Positions 45,694 through 56,317 of a stretch of 64,000 nt of DNA are shown piece by piece. Source of the stretch: Lacimicrobium sp. SS2-24 (lineage in GTDB: Bacteria; Pseudomonadota; Gammaproteobacteria; Enterobacterales; Alteromonadaceae); contig NZ_NIWW01000002.1 in assembly GCF_002201535.1 (NCBI RefSeq), positions 248,001-312,000 of the forward strand. Reading direction: 5' to 3'. A program made the position numbers and the translations under genes. Position 1 is the stretch's first letter. Every line of letters starts with the position of its first letter. A model generated the notes under the pieces. It ran no database searches. It saw only the letters and a program-made list of their open reading frames with translations, and was not told where the DNA came from.

Positions 45694-47156
45694 ATCATCA
45701 CCACGTCGTACTTGTCCTGATGGTACAAGGGTTCTGTCTGAATTTTGATTTGTTTGCTGACAAACAGCTCAAGCTCGGCAAGCATGTGTGACTCTTCTTC
45801 CATCAGGGCGTCTGCTACGGCTGGGGCGGCATACACCACAAATTTATCGGCATCGTAGGCCCGGTTGACGCGCACAATCTCGCGCATGATCTCAAAACAG
45901 ACGGTTTCAACGGTCTTCATTGAGCCGCGGCCCTTACATACTGGACACTCACCACAGAGAATATGTTCCAGACTTTCGCGGGTTCTTTTGCGGGTCATCT
46001 CAATGAGACCTAAGGCCGTGAAGCCATGAATATTGATTTTTGCGCGATCTTTACTGGTTGCCATCTCCAGGCTGTGCAGTACCCGCCGCTGATGATCGGC
46101 ATCTGTCATGTCGATGAAGTCGATGATAATCATGCCACCCAGATTACGTAATCGCAGCTGTCTTGCGATGGCCAGCGTCGCTTCAATATTGGTATTAAAG
46201 ATGGTCTCTTCGAGGTTGCGATGGCCCACAAAGGCACCGGTGTTGATGTCGATGGTGGTCATGGCTTCAGTCTGATCGATGATCAGGTAGCCACCGGATT
46301 TAAGATCTACCCGTCGTTCCAGCGCACGCTGTACCTCATTTTCCACATCGAAAAGGTCAAAAATAGGACGCTCGCCCTGATACAGTTCGAGCAGACTGTG
46401 TAAACCGGGTACGTATTCTTTGGTAAAGTCCACCAGCTCATTGAAGACCAGTTTCGAATCTATACGGATCTTATCCAGCTCTGTGCCGACAAAATCCCGC
46501 AACACACGCCTGGCAAGGGGCAAGTCCTCGTACAACACATGGGTTTTACGTGCCTTCATACGGGATTTGACTTTATTCCACAAACGGCGCAGAAACTGAG
46601 CATCCTGAGACAGCTCATCCTCTTTGGCACCCTCTGCGGCGGTGCGCAGAATAAAGCCCCCGTCGTCGTCACAAAACTCCTGTACCAGGGTTTTCAGCCG
46701 CTCTCTTTCCTGCTCATCTTCGATGCGCTGAGAGACACCAACGTGGGAAACGCTTGGCATAAACACCAGATAGCGTGAGGGCAGGGTGATATCGGTGGTG
46801 AGGCGGGCGCCCTTTGTCCCTATGGGATCTTTGACTACCTGTACCACAATGTCCTGGCCATCGCGCACCAAATCGCGGATATCCTGCCGAACGAGGTGGT
46901 TCTCTGTTACTTCATCGATGACTTCATTGTGGATGACAATATCCGAGGCATGTAAAAAGGCGGCTTTTTCCAGGCCGATATCTACAAAGGCTGCTTGCAT
47001 ACCCGGCAGCACCCGGCTGATTTTGCCACGGTAAATATTGCCCACCAGCCCACGCTTGGTATGGCGCTCCACATGGACTTCCTGCAGGATACCGTTTTCG
47101 ATCAGGGCCACTCTGGATTCTGAGGGGGTTACATTGATCAGCAGTTCTGCACTCAT
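45690..47156 (-). CDS. rng: Ribonuclease G
   Basis: Endoribonuclease of the RNase E/G family that matures the 5' end of 16S rRNA and degrades some mRNAs. It has 488 residues (E. coli 489). An S1 domain (GNIYRGKISRVLPGMQAAFVD, about 41-61), the catalytic Asp region TIDINTGAFVG and IIIDFIDM, and the zinc-link cysteines in CGECPVCKGRG are visible. There is no C-terminal scaffold, so it is RNase G and not RNase E. It overlaps maf and yhdP by 4 bp each. Confidence 0.97.
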   Translation of the reverse strand: MSAELLINVTPSESRVALIENGILQEVHVERHTKRGLVGNIYRGKISRVLPGMQAAFVDIGLEKAAFLHASDIVIHNEVIDEVTENHLVRQDIRDLVRDGQDIVVQVVKDPIGTKGARLTTDITLPSRYLVFMPSVSHVGVSQRIEDEQERERLKTLVQEFCDDDGGFILRTAAEGAKEDELSQDAQFLRRLWNKVKSRMKARKTHVLYEDLPLARRVLRDFVGTELDKIRIDSKLVFNELVDFTKEYVPGLHSLLELYQGERPIFDLFDVENEVQRALERRVDLKSGGYLIIDQTEAMTTIDINTGAFVGHRNLEETIFNTNIEATLAIARQLRLRNLGGMIIIDFIDMTDADHQRRVLHSLEMATSKDRAKINIHGFTALGLIEMTRKRTRESLEHILCGECPVCKGRGSMKTVETVCFEIMREIVRVNRAYDADKFVVYAAPAVADALMEEESHMLAELELFVSKQIKIQTEPLYHQDKYDVVMM

Positions 47157-47713
47157 AACACCTGATTTTCCTTCAGCAATTCGCAGGTTTCATACAGCGG
47201 TAGCCCGACAACGGCGCTGTAACTGCCCTTGATGTGTGTAACAAATCGCCCAGCCAGTCCCTGTATTCCATAGCCGCCTGCCTTGTCTTTGGGCTCGCCG
47301 GTCTGCCAGTACCAGTCAATCTCTTCATTGCTGAGAACTTTAAAACTGACCTGGGTAATAACCAGCCGATGTTGCAAACCCGTGTCGGTATGCAGGGCGA
47401 CGGCGGTCATCACCTGATGCGTAGCGCCACTGAGCAGGCGGAACATCTGTGTAAACTCGGTCTTATTCGCGGGCTTGCCCATCATCTGCCCCTGACAAAC
47501 GACCACCGTGTCAGCGCCCAATACCGGATCTACATGGCCGGCTTGTTGTCTGCCTGCCTGTGCTTTCTTGCGTGCCAGTCGCACCACATAATCAACCGGG
47601 TCTTCCTGTTTGAGCTGGCTTTCGTCCACGTCCAGAGGAAGCTGACGAAACTCAACCTGTAACTGCTTTAGCAATTCAGCGCGCCGTGGTGATCCAGATG
47701 CAAGAATTAACAT
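47153..47713 (-). CDS. Maf-family nucleoside triphosphate pyrophosphatase (YhdE type)
   Basis: Hydrolyses dTTP, UTP and modified pyrimidine triphosphates, a house-cleaning activity sometimes linked to septum formation. It has 186 residues. Motifs are LASGSPRRAELL (residues 4-15), the catalytic Asp/Lys region LGADTVVV, and GGYGIQGLAGRFV. The SGSPRRxELL form matches the YhdE subgroup as I recall. It lies between mreD (1-bp gap) and rng, the canonical mreBCD-maf-rng order. Confidence 0.94.
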   Translation of the reverse strand: MLILASGSPRRAELLKQLQVEFRQLPLDVDESQLKQEDPVDYVVRLARKKAQAGRQQAGHVDPVLGADTVVVCQGQMMGKPANKTEFTQMFRLLSGATHQVMTAVALHTDTGLQHRLVITQVSFKVLSNEEIDWYWQTGEPKDKAGGYGIQGLAGRFVTHIKGSYSAVVGLPLYETCELLKENQVL

Positions 47714-47714
47714 G

Positions 47715-48194
47715 TCAGTTTACCTTCAGTTGGCGACGGACTTTACGCAGTATCAGAAAACACCATGGCCAGAAGAGCATGGTGGTTAATACCGGCCACA
47801 AGTAATTAAACATAAAATAGATATCGGTGAGCAGATGCTGCAACCAGAAAATTACCAGGTGATAGAGTGAAGTCAGCAGACCTACCATAAAGGCTTGCTG
47901 CCATACCGAGTAGTTACGCAGGCGCTGGTAATTGGCGGCCAGAATAAAAATCACCAGGCTCAGCGCAAAACTATGGATACCCAAAGCGGTACCCAACAGC
48001 AGATCCAGTAACAGGCCATTGATAAAAGCCACCCCCACATTGACCCGTTGCGGCAATGCCAGCGTCCAGTAAGCCAGTACCAGTAACACCCAGTCAGGTC
48101 TGAACGGGTCGGCAACAATCGGCATGGGCATGATTTGCAGCATCAGAGCAACCAGCAGGCTGATGGAAATGGTGTAGTTGCGCAGACTAAACAT
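47715..48194 (-). CDS. mreD: Rod shape-determining protein MreD
   Basis: A 159-residue polytopic inner-membrane protein (five or so TM segments) of the elongasome. The start is ATG 48194 (MFSLRNYTISISLLVAL); a longer frame to 48323 lies inside mreC and is not credible. Family signs are PDWVLLVLAYW, NGLLLDLLLGTALG and the C-terminal FNYLWPVLTTMLFWPW. It overlaps mreC by 8 bp. Confidence 0.93.
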   Translation of the reverse strand: MFSLRNYTISISLLVALMLQIMPMPIVADPFRPDWVLLVLAYWTLALPQRVNVGVAFINGLLLDLLLGTALGIHSFALSLVIFILAANYQRLRNYSVWQQAFMVGLLTSLYHLVIFWLQHLLTDIYFMFNYLWPVLTTMLFWPWCFLILRKVRRQLKVN

Positions 48195-49053
48195 CCTTTC
48201 TTTGCTCCTCAGTGGCAACCGGTTCACTGGGCGCATCCTTTGGCCATAGCAGCAGTAAATGTTTGAGTCTGTCGAGCTGAGCTGCAGGCTTGGCTCTGAC
48301 AACAGCAAAAGGCCGAGTCTCATCGCGCACGACTGTGGTCACTTCTCCCACTGGATAGCCCTCCGGAAACACATCGCCCAAACCGGAAGACACCAGCACA
48401 TCGCCCACTTCAATATCAGTACTGTGGGGTACATGATTGACGCTCAGGCGGGAAAGCTGCCCTGAACCGGAGGCCACCATACGCACATCATTGCGTACAA
48501 CCCTGACCGGCACACCATGGGTCACATCGGCAATCAGCAGCACCCGACTGGTCGTAGTGCCCACCTGCATCACCTGCCCCACAATGCCTTTGTCATCTAA
48601 CACTGGCTGGCCTTCGTAAACACCGTGAATGGTGCCCTTGTTGATCACAATCTGATGGCTGTAGGGGTTGTTATCAACGGCCATAAGCTCGGCGACAACT
48701 TTGCGCACACCGGGGCGAACCGGTGATCCAAGCAGGCTGCGGAGTCTGTCATTTTCTTTCTTAAGCAGATTGAAGCGCTGGATTTCCTCACTCATGAGAA
48801 TATTCTGACGAGTCAGTCGGGCATTTTGCTCCAGCAATTCCCGCTGCGTTGTCACTGCGCTGGAGGCCTGATTGAGCATTTGCCCGGGTAAATTGGCCAT
48901 ATACTGGAGCGGACTGACCAACGAATTGAGATAGAGCCGGATAGTACTGAAGCTATCCAGCCTGTGATCAAGAATAATCAACAGCAATGACAGCAGGCTG
49001 GCCAGAATTAGCCGGCTCAGCAGAGAGGGGCCTCGGGCAAAGATCGTATCCAT
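48187..49053 (-). CDS. mreC: Rod shape-determining protein MreC
   Basis: A bitopic elongasome scaffold of 288 residues from ATG 49053; the upstream in-frame start at 49062 is TTG. The N-terminus FARGPSLLSRLILASL matches the MreC pattern and leads into a TM helix. A coiled coil (about 65-110, LTRQNILMSEEIQRFNLLKKEN) and the periplasmic double-barrel beta domain (HGVYEGQPVLDDKGIVGQV) follow. It is second in mreBCD. Confidence 0.95.
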   Translation of the reverse strand: MDTIFARGPSLLSRLILASLLSLLLIILDHRLDSFSTIRLYLNSLVSPLQYMANLPGQMLNQASSAVTTQRELLEQNARLTRQNILMSEEIQRFNLLKKENDRLRSLLGSPVRPGVRKVVAELMAVDNNPYSHQIVINKGTIHGVYEGQPVLDDKGIVGQVMQVGTTTSRVLLIADVTHGVPVRVVRNDVRMVASGSGQLSRLSVNHVPHSTDIEVGDVLVSSGLGDVFPEGYPVGEVTTVVRDETRPFAVVRAKPAAQLDRLKHLLLLWPKDAPSEPVATEEQRKDV

Positions 49054-49133
49054 ACTAAACAACCAGGCTCTGAATACAGAGCGAGTCCTTACCGAACGTG
49101 CTCCTGAATGGATTCATCGCCTGATTGTCCAAC

Positions 49134-50604
<1,471 letters not shown>

Positions 50605-53277
50605 TTACTCAAAGATTTCACGCCAGTGAATGATACGGTCGTTGCCCCGATATTGCCCAAAAGTCGCCACCGAAGTAGGGGGAGAAAGTGCCATACCATC
50701 GCCCTGCCAATCAAATTGCAGCCACTGAGGTGCATCCAGCCATTCGACACTGACTTCACCCATTTCTCCACTGGCACTGAGTACAAAGCCCTGCATGGGG
50801 ACAAGGGGGCGTCCGCCGGTCACCACACCATCACCGGACGCCGTTGTGGTGAGGCTGGTGGTCAGTTGTAAGCCACTGGCATTATAGCTGGTGCAATTAT
50901 CATCGCTATTACGCAGCCAGTCGCTGCCATCATAATATTCCACTATCAGGGGGAGCGGCAGAGGTTCGGTTTCCTGACCATAAGCATTGGTCAGGTTCGC
51001 GCGCCCGTAGCGCAGATTCGCGCCATTGATATCGCCGAGCGTGAAGGCCAGGCAAGGGTCGTCAGCGGAGGTTCTGAAACAGACGCCGTCGGCATCCGTG
51101 AGCGCCCCCTCACTGATGATAAGATCCAGTGACGGCGTCAGGGGTGCCAAAGGCGTTGTCCCTTTATCGTACGTGAGAGTGGCATTGTCGATGCGATACA
51201 CACCTACGCCATCGTAACTGTCCAGTTCCAGTTGAGTCAGTTGTTGCGCTCCGGTGTTGGCAGTCAGTGTCTCGGCGTAGCTGCTGTCACTGTAACTGAG
51301 CTGTGCAGGAATATCCCAGCCACCGAGGCGCCATAAGCTGTTGGCATAGTTATTTGTAACCTGGTCCTGCTGGTTACGGGCTTCTATGCGAATCGCCGGT
51401 TGCAGTTGGTTGGTCTCATCAAAGCCAATTGCCTCACCCATATAACTGAAGGAGCTAACCTCGGTACAGGTGTCGAGCAATGCGGGAACGTTAGCCGTAA
51501 CAGCAAAATAGGCGGGAATAAATCGGCCCAGGCTGAGGTTGTTAGAAGTGATACTGGCTGAAAAATAGTTGCTATCGATGAGAGATAGGTTGTAAGTACC
51601 CACTTCTGATAGCGTCGCCTGTACACTGCTTATGCCGCTACTAAAACTCAAGGCAGCCTCATCCAGATCCGTGAAGATACCGGGACTGTCCTGACTGAAT
51701 GTGCCGGTGCCGCTGATATCCAGTAAGCCCTGCATGCCTTCGCCATCGGGAATGTCTTTAATCAGACGAATCTGTAAGTCACCGGGCTGATAATTGGGGG
51801 TTGCCTGATTGTGGTTGCCCCGGGCTTCGACCGTCAATGCAAAGGCATCGCCGGCGATCTGGGGAGAGGAGGCGCCATGACTCAGGATCAATTGTGTGGG
51901 CACGACAGCAAAGGGCAGGGAGTCACCGCTCAATGTTGCGCCAGTCTCATTGCTGGTTGTCGCTGCGCTGAGGCGGATCTGTCCGGCATCACCATAAGCC
52001 ACCGAGAGATTCGCCTGTCCATCGCTACCAAAATCGACTTCTACGCTGTCTCCGCTATCAGATACAGGTTGACCATTAACGGTCATAACGGCCTGTGGGT
52101 GGGTGACGGTATTACTGCAACTACCGGGGTCGATACAGTCCAGGGTGAATGTCACCGGATGGTTATCGCTAAGGGCGCTGGCGCAGGCGCCGGTTTCGCT
52201 GTCGGTGCGAATTGCCTGTAAACCCAGTACAAAGTTACTCCCCGAGCTCTGGGTTGATTCACCGCTGAATCGCAATGCGGTATCGGTGGCTGTAACAGCA
52301 CAGCCACCGGGACATTGCGTGGGGTTAGCTGGCGTCTCTGGCGTTGCATTGCTTGTTGTCAGGGTATAATTGCCTGTGACCGGAATACTGAGGCTGACCT
52401 GAGACTGACTGGCATTGCTGAAGCTGGCGGTCACCGCGTTAAAACCGCTACTGGTTTCGGCAACATTAACGCTACCGGAAAAGGCGTATTGGATAGAACA
52501 ATCTGCATTCTGACAAGCTATCACGTTAACATTGTAGCGCTCGCAGGTCAGGGCGGTGGTGCTGTGGATCAGGCGAAAATGGTCAATGCCGGGACTACTG
52601 CCCGAGCAGGGGCCCACATTGCTGTTCTCATCACATTGCACTCCCTGAATGTCGCCATTGCAGGACTCTGTGGCGCCACAGGGCGCATTAACATAGCCGG
52701 TAATGGTGCCATTATTGTTCAGGCTTCCGGTAACGTTAACATTACCGTTGATGATCGTATTATTACCAATATTGAGGGTTGCGGCGGTGATATTGCCGTT
52801 GATGACGGAGTCCTTATCCAGATTGATACTTGCCGCGATGATATCGCCATTGATCTCGCTATCTTTGGCTAGGGATAAGTTGCCGGAAATCGTCAGGTCA
52901 CCATTATAGTTCGTGTCTTTATTAATATTGACAGAGCCGGCTACTAACATGTTGGCATTGATTACGGCTTCTTTACTGATATTGACATTGCTTCTGGCAT
53001 CTATGGTCAGACTGGCTGCATTGCCACCGACATTGGCTTCAAACTCCTTTTGCATGGTGAAATCGCCCGTTATCACCAGAGTAAGAGGAGAGGTAATGAA
53101 AACACGGGTCTCTTTAGTGAACTGCAGGTTACCGTTACAGGTAATGGTGCTACCACTAAGACTGCAACTACCCGGCAGGGAAGCAGTTTGTGCCGGAAGA
53201 CTGTAATCTTCAGCATGCAAGGTGAATGAAAGGCCCCATAAACCAATGGCTAGCGGAATAACCCAGCGTCTCATCAT
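50605..53277 (-). CDS. mshQ: MSHA biogenesis protein MshQ
   Basis: An 890-residue exported protein (signal peptide about 1-22) at the end of the msh operon. Residues about 85-200 are a regular N/G/I-rich repeat (INGNITAATLNIGNNTIINGN) typical of bactofilin-like beta-helices. Cysteine-containing lectin/adhesin-like parts follow, and the C-terminal two thirds match the DUF6701 pattern. It is probably a surface or tip adhesin of the MSHA pilus. Its start overlaps the mshP stop by 4 bp. Confidence 0.88.
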   Translation of the reverse strand: MMRRWVIPLAIGLWGLSFTLHAEDYSLPAQTASLPGSCSLSGSTITCNGNLQFTKETRVFITSPLTLVITGDFTMQKEFEANVGGNAASLTIDARSNVNISKEAVINANMLVAGSVNINKDTNYNGDLTISGNLSLAKDSEINGDIIAASINLDKDSVINGNITAATLNIGNNTIINGNVNVTGSLNNNGTITGYVNAPCGATESCNGDIQGVQCDENSNVGPCSGSSPGIDHFRLIHSTTALTCERYNVNVIACQNADCSIQYAFSGSVNVAETSSGFNAVTASFSNASQSQVSLSIPVTGNYTLTTSNATPETPANPTQCPGGCAVTATDTALRFSGESTQSSGSNFVLGLQAIRTDSETGACASALSDNHPVTFTLDCIDPGSCSNTVTHPQAVMTVNGQPVSDSGDSVEVDFGSDGQANLSVAYGDAGQIRLSAATTSNETGATLSGDSLPFAVVPTQLILSHGASSPQIAGDAFALTVEARGNHNQATPNYQPGDLQIRLIKDIPDGEGMQGLLDISGTGTFSQDSPGIFTDLDEAALSFSSGISSVQATLSEVGTYNLSLIDSNYFSASITSNNLSLGRFIPAYFAVTANVPALLDTCTEVSSFSYMGEAIGFDETNQLQPAIRIEARNQQDQVTNNYANSLWRLGGWDIPAQLSYSDSSYAETLTANTGAQQLTQLELDSYDGVGVYRIDNATLTYDKGTTPLAPLTPSLDLIISEGALTDADGVCFRTSADDPCLAFTLGDINGANLRYGRANLTNAYGQETEPLPLPLIVEYYDGSDWLRNSDDNCTSYNASGLQLTTSLTTTASGDGVVTGGRPLVPMQGFVLSASGEMGEVSVEWLDAPQWLQFDWQGDGMALSPPTSVATFGQYRGNDRIIHWREIFE

Positions 53278-53741
53278 GGTGCAGCCCTGGCATTGAGTGT
53301 CACGGTTCGCGATGTGACGATGTCGCCGGCTTCGCAGGTGGCGGTGCTGGTCACTTCATAATAAGCAGTACCGGCGGTCACGGTGGCAGTGCAACTGCTG
53401 TTAACACTACAACCCTGCAGTCCGCCCGTGGTCAGAGATAGCTGGGTCGTCGCGTCGCAGGCATTGGGTTCATTTTTACTGCCATCCACACATACCTGAT
53501 TCACTGAGCCGGGTGGGCATAGCGGAAACACCTCACCGAGTTTGACTTCCAGTCCGGTCTTTGCCGCCTGGTGGGCGCGCAGGCCGTATACCTCGAAAAT
53601 CAGGGTGTCGCTGGAGGCAGACAGCAGCCGGTTCAGGGTCAGTACCAGTAATGCCATCACCACAATCACAAACAGACTGATGATCAGCATGCTGCCACGC
53701 TGGTTGTGTTGATAAGCAAAGGAGCGGGTTTTAGGGAACAT
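53274..53741 (-). CDS. mshP: MSHA minor pilin-like protein MshP
   Basis: A 155-residue PilX-like protein. An N-terminal prepilin-like segment RGSMLIISLFVIVVMALLVL follows a 15-residue leader; it lacks the Glu5 of standard pilins. The C-terminal part has paired cysteines and a TATVTAGTAYYEVTSTATCEAG beta region. It overlaps mshO (11 bp) and mshQ (4 bp). Confidence 0.88.
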   Translation of the reverse strand: MFPKTRSFAYQHNQRGSMLIISLFVIVVMALLVLTLNRLLSASSDTLIFEVYGLRAHQAAKTGLEVKLGEVFPLCPPGSVNQVCVDGSKNEPNACDATTQLSLTTGGLQGCSVNSSCTATVTAGTAYYEVTSTATCEAGDIVTSRTVTLNARAAP

Positions 53742-54525
53742 TAGGCAAATGGACTTCGTTGTTAAATACCACTAACTCTTCGTTGAGCTCAAACCGGAGC
53801 TGCAATTGCACCAGAGCATTCCTGTTCAGCGTAGCAGATTCAAGCCTGAATGGCCTGTCATTGGCATCCAGCGGATCATTAATAACGTATTGTGCCATGA
53901 GTACCCCCCGGCCTATACCGGCATTAGTTGGGCTTTCTGATTGAACGTCCCGGTAAGCATAACCGGTATGGCGTGTCAGTCGGTTATTGGCCAGCAGACA
54001 ATAACTGACCGGTGTCCGGCCAATGTATAAACGCTGGGCGGGACTGTCGGCGGCAAACTGGTGGGCTGAAGTGAGCCGCAACACGTTGCCGGAGACCGGA
54101 TTGGCATCTGGCGCGACATTGTGACTATCTGAGCCCAGGTAGATATGATCCGGCTGCAGGGGATAGATGATGACTCTGTCGTTGATTTGTCTCTGGTAGC
54201 CGCTTAAATCTGCCACCGTGATCTCATCAGACGCGGTCTGTGGGGCGACCGCTACATCCTCATAAAAGCTGCTCCAGGCGATAGGGGCAAACTCGATACA
54301 GCGGTAATTATCCGAGATGCGGATGCTATTGGGTACCGCATTGCGTAGCTCTCTGTTGAGCCGTTCAATCACAAAACGGGCTTCACTTAATATCTGATCC
54401 CGCTCGGTAACATCCACATAAATTCGGGTACCCACACCCACAAAACTGAAGATGCCGACAGACACGATGGACAGGATAACAATGACCGTGACCAGTTCTA
54501 TCAGGGTAAAGCCACGGCGAATCAT
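53731..54525 (-). CDS. mshO: MSHA minor pilin MshO
   Basis: A 264-residue PilW-like minor pilin. The type IV prepilin signal MIRRG-FTLIELVTVIVILS gives Glu5 of the mature chain. The remainder is beta-rich with FVIERLNRELRNAVPNSIRI, typical of PilW/MshO. Its start overlaps the mshD stop by one base. Confidence 0.9.
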   Translation of the reverse strand: MIRRGFTLIELVTVIVILSIVSVGIFSFVGVGTRIYVDVTERDQILSEARFVIERLNRELRNAVPNSIRISDNYRCIEFAPIAWSSFYEDVAVAPQTASDEITVADLSGYQRQINDRVIIYPLQPDHIYLGSDSHNVAPDANPVSGNVLRLTSAHQFAADSPAQRLYIGRTPVSYCLLANNRLTRHTGYAYRDVQSESPTNAGIGRGVLMAQYVINDPLDANDRPFRLESATLNRNALVQLQLRFELNEELVVFNNEVHLPNVP

Positions 54526-55109
54526 CAGTAGTTGCCCCGGTAAGTGGCAAACTCAAGGGTCTCGTCATTGGGTGTCGTGACGCTGACCCGAATCAGCTTA
54601 AGCTGACTGATGCTGCCATCATCTGTGCCATTGAGGTCACTATCATAGAAGCCACTGACGCTGACCAGGAATCCCTGATAAAGGGGCTGCAATGAGCTAT
54701 TCATGGGCCTGTCAGGGGTATCGAGCAGGGTTACAGCATCCTGATTGCTGATACAAAAGTAATCATCCACATCATCAAAGCTGTCTCGGTCGCTGCAACT
54801 TTCGGTGCTATCCAGTCCCAGTGCTGCGGGCATGGAGCAGGATTCGACGCTGCCATCGCCGTTCATATCTTCCCCGCAACGTAGCGAGCCGCCGCTGCGA
54901 TCGGAGTTTTCATCAAAGGATTTGGCTGAAATTTCGTTGAGCAGAGATTGTGCCAGTTCCGTGGCTCTGGCCTGGTAGATAGGATCAATACTGCGTCCCG
55001 ACTGGGGTAACAGTAAACTGGTGATCAGGGTCAGCGCAATGCCAAAGACGATGATGCCGATCACCATTTCCACCAGTGTAAAGCCTTTCGCTGCTCTGTT
55101 AACAGGCAT
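54525..55109 (-). CDS. mshD: MSHA minor pilin MshD
   Basis: A 194-residue PilV-like minor pilin from ATG 55109: leader MPVNRAAKG, then FTLVEMVIGIIVFGIALTLI. The open frame reaches 55178, but the added residues overlap mshC and precede the prepilin leader. An 11-bp overlap with mshC indicates coupling. The visible ALAQSLLNEISAKS-type helix and a Cys-rich globular part fit the family. Confidence 0.9.
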   Translation of the reverse strand: MPVNRAAKGFTLVEMVIGIIVFGIALTLITSLLLPQSGRSIDPIYQARATELAQSLLNEISAKSFDENSDRSGGSLRCGEDMNGDGSVESCSMPAALGLDSTESCSDRDSFDDVDDYFCISNQDAVTLLDTPDRPMNSSLQPLYQGFLVSVSGFYDSDLNGTDDGSISQLKLIRVSVTTPNDETLEFATYRGNY

Positions 55110-55641
55110 GAATATAGCCTTGCGATTCCACGCAGACTCTGACACTGGCTGTGCCACTGAAGGTAATCCGACAGCCATTGGAACTGGTGCAGATAAGCTG
55201 TTGGGTATTGTTCACCGGACGGCCCATGCTATCAAAACCAATATGGCTGACCGCGCTGCTGCCACTGAGTGCACTGAGCCCAACGTTGTTCTGACTCATC
55301 TCATCGGCGTCCGTGCGCAGATAGGAGGGGGCTGTAAAATCAATACCGGTGGTGCAGCTTTGCGACTGCTCTGTGACACCGCCGCCCGCGGCGTAGGACA
55401 TGGTGGGAGGACCAAAGCCCGGCGAAGCCGTATCAAAGTTAATCTGATAGCAATACCCTGGTCGGGTGTCCTGCATGGCGCGGGTCTGCATGTTGCGAAG
55501 GGCCCCTACCAGGCGGGCCTGATAGGTGTATTCCGCCACACCATCGCTACCCTGAAAACGGCTGTAGGCCGACACCGCCAGCACCCCCAGAACGGTGATC
55601 ACCACAATCAGTTCTAATAAGGTGTAACCGGCGGATTTCAT
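55099..55641 (-). CDS. mshC: MSHA minor pilin MshC
   Basis: A 180-residue minor pilin of the GspH/FimT type. The prepilin signal MKSAG-YTLLELIVVITVLG has Tyr instead of Phe at the first mature position; Glu5 is kept. It follows mshA by 13 bp. GspH-type features include ALRNMQTRAMQ and paired cysteines near the C-terminus. Confidence 0.88.
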   Translation of the reverse strand: MKSAGYTLLELIVVITVLGVLAVSAYSRFQGSDGVAEYTYQARLVGALRNMQTRAMQDTRPGYCYQINFDTASPGFGPPTMSYAAGGGVTEQSQSCTTGIDFTAPSYLRTDADEMSQNNVGLSALSGSSAVSHIGFDSMGRPVNNTQQLICTSSNGCRITFSGTASVRVCVESQGYIHAC

Positions 55642-55654
55642 GTTGCTTGGTCTT

Positions 55655-56191
55655 TTAGCAGTTACCTGCTACAACCGTCACAGCAGGTGCCGCACCGTCA
55701 CCAGCAGAATTCGTATAAAGGATATGGCAGCTAGCACCATCAATGCCTGACGCGGTGAAGTCTACAGTCGCACCAACCGGGTGGATACCAAAACTGCCAG
55801 CTGGTGGCTCATCGGCATCACCAGCACCGGCACCCACAAACACCCACTCAGTTGAAGGTAGGTCAGCCCAGCCGGCTAACATGGCTGAATCATGGGAATC
55901 GGCATCCGGATAACCGTTTTCTGTTTCTACTCTTACAGTACCAATGATAACGTCATCGGTAGTCGTTGTAGCGCCGTCACCAGCATTGGCGTTGTTCTGT
56001 TCACCGGCAATGGCGGATTTGGCATAAACCAGCTGAGCACCACCCTGAATGGCTGCCTTGGCACCCTGTAAGGTTGACGCGGTAGCATCGGACTGAATAT
56101 CAATAAATTTTGGCGCGGCCGTTACCGCGAGAATACCCAGTATTACGATCACGATAATCAGTTCGATTAATGTAAAACCTTGCTGTTTCAT
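55655..56191 (-). CDS. mshA: MSHA major pilin MshA
   Basis: A 178-residue type IVa major pilin of the mannose-sensitive haemagglutinin, used for attachment. Prepilin peptidase should cut MKQQG / [25 protein letters not shown] Gly/Ala/Asp-rich variable head and a Cys pair near the C-terminus (Cys in ASCHILY and the terminal Cys in VVAGNC, about 24 residues apart) form the D-loop. A 126-bp gap upstream, unlike its tightly spaced neighbours, suggests its own promoter, as in Vibrio. Confidence 0.94.
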   Translation of the reverse strand: MKQQGFTLIELIIVIVILGILAVTAAPKFIDIQSDATASTLQGAKAAIQGGAQLVYAKSAIAGEQNNANAGDGATTTTDDVIIGTVRVETENGYPDADSHDSAMLAGWADLPSTEWVFVGAGAGDADEPPAGSFGIHPVGATVDFTASGIDGASCHILYTNSAGDGAAPAVTVVAGNC

Positions 56192-56288
56192 AATGTTCTA
56201 GCCTTAAGTTAACGAATGGATATCCCTTGTTGTTATTGTGCTGCGTTCCATCCTGAAAGCAACTGTTTTTAAATCTCTGTCTTTTTTT

Positions 56289-56312
56289 TAGGTTGGAATA
56301 AATTCCGACCTA
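56289..56312. repeat. Hairpin between mshB and mshA
   Basis: TAGGTTGGAA and TTCCGACCTA pair over 10 bp (one G-T pair) around a 4-base loop, 6 bp beyond the mshB stop on the minus strand. The run of T residues is on the plus-strand left flank, so in the msh transcript it becomes an A-run. It therefore looks like an RNA processing or stability stem more than a terminator. Confidence 0.65.
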
Positions 56313-56317
56313 CAGCT

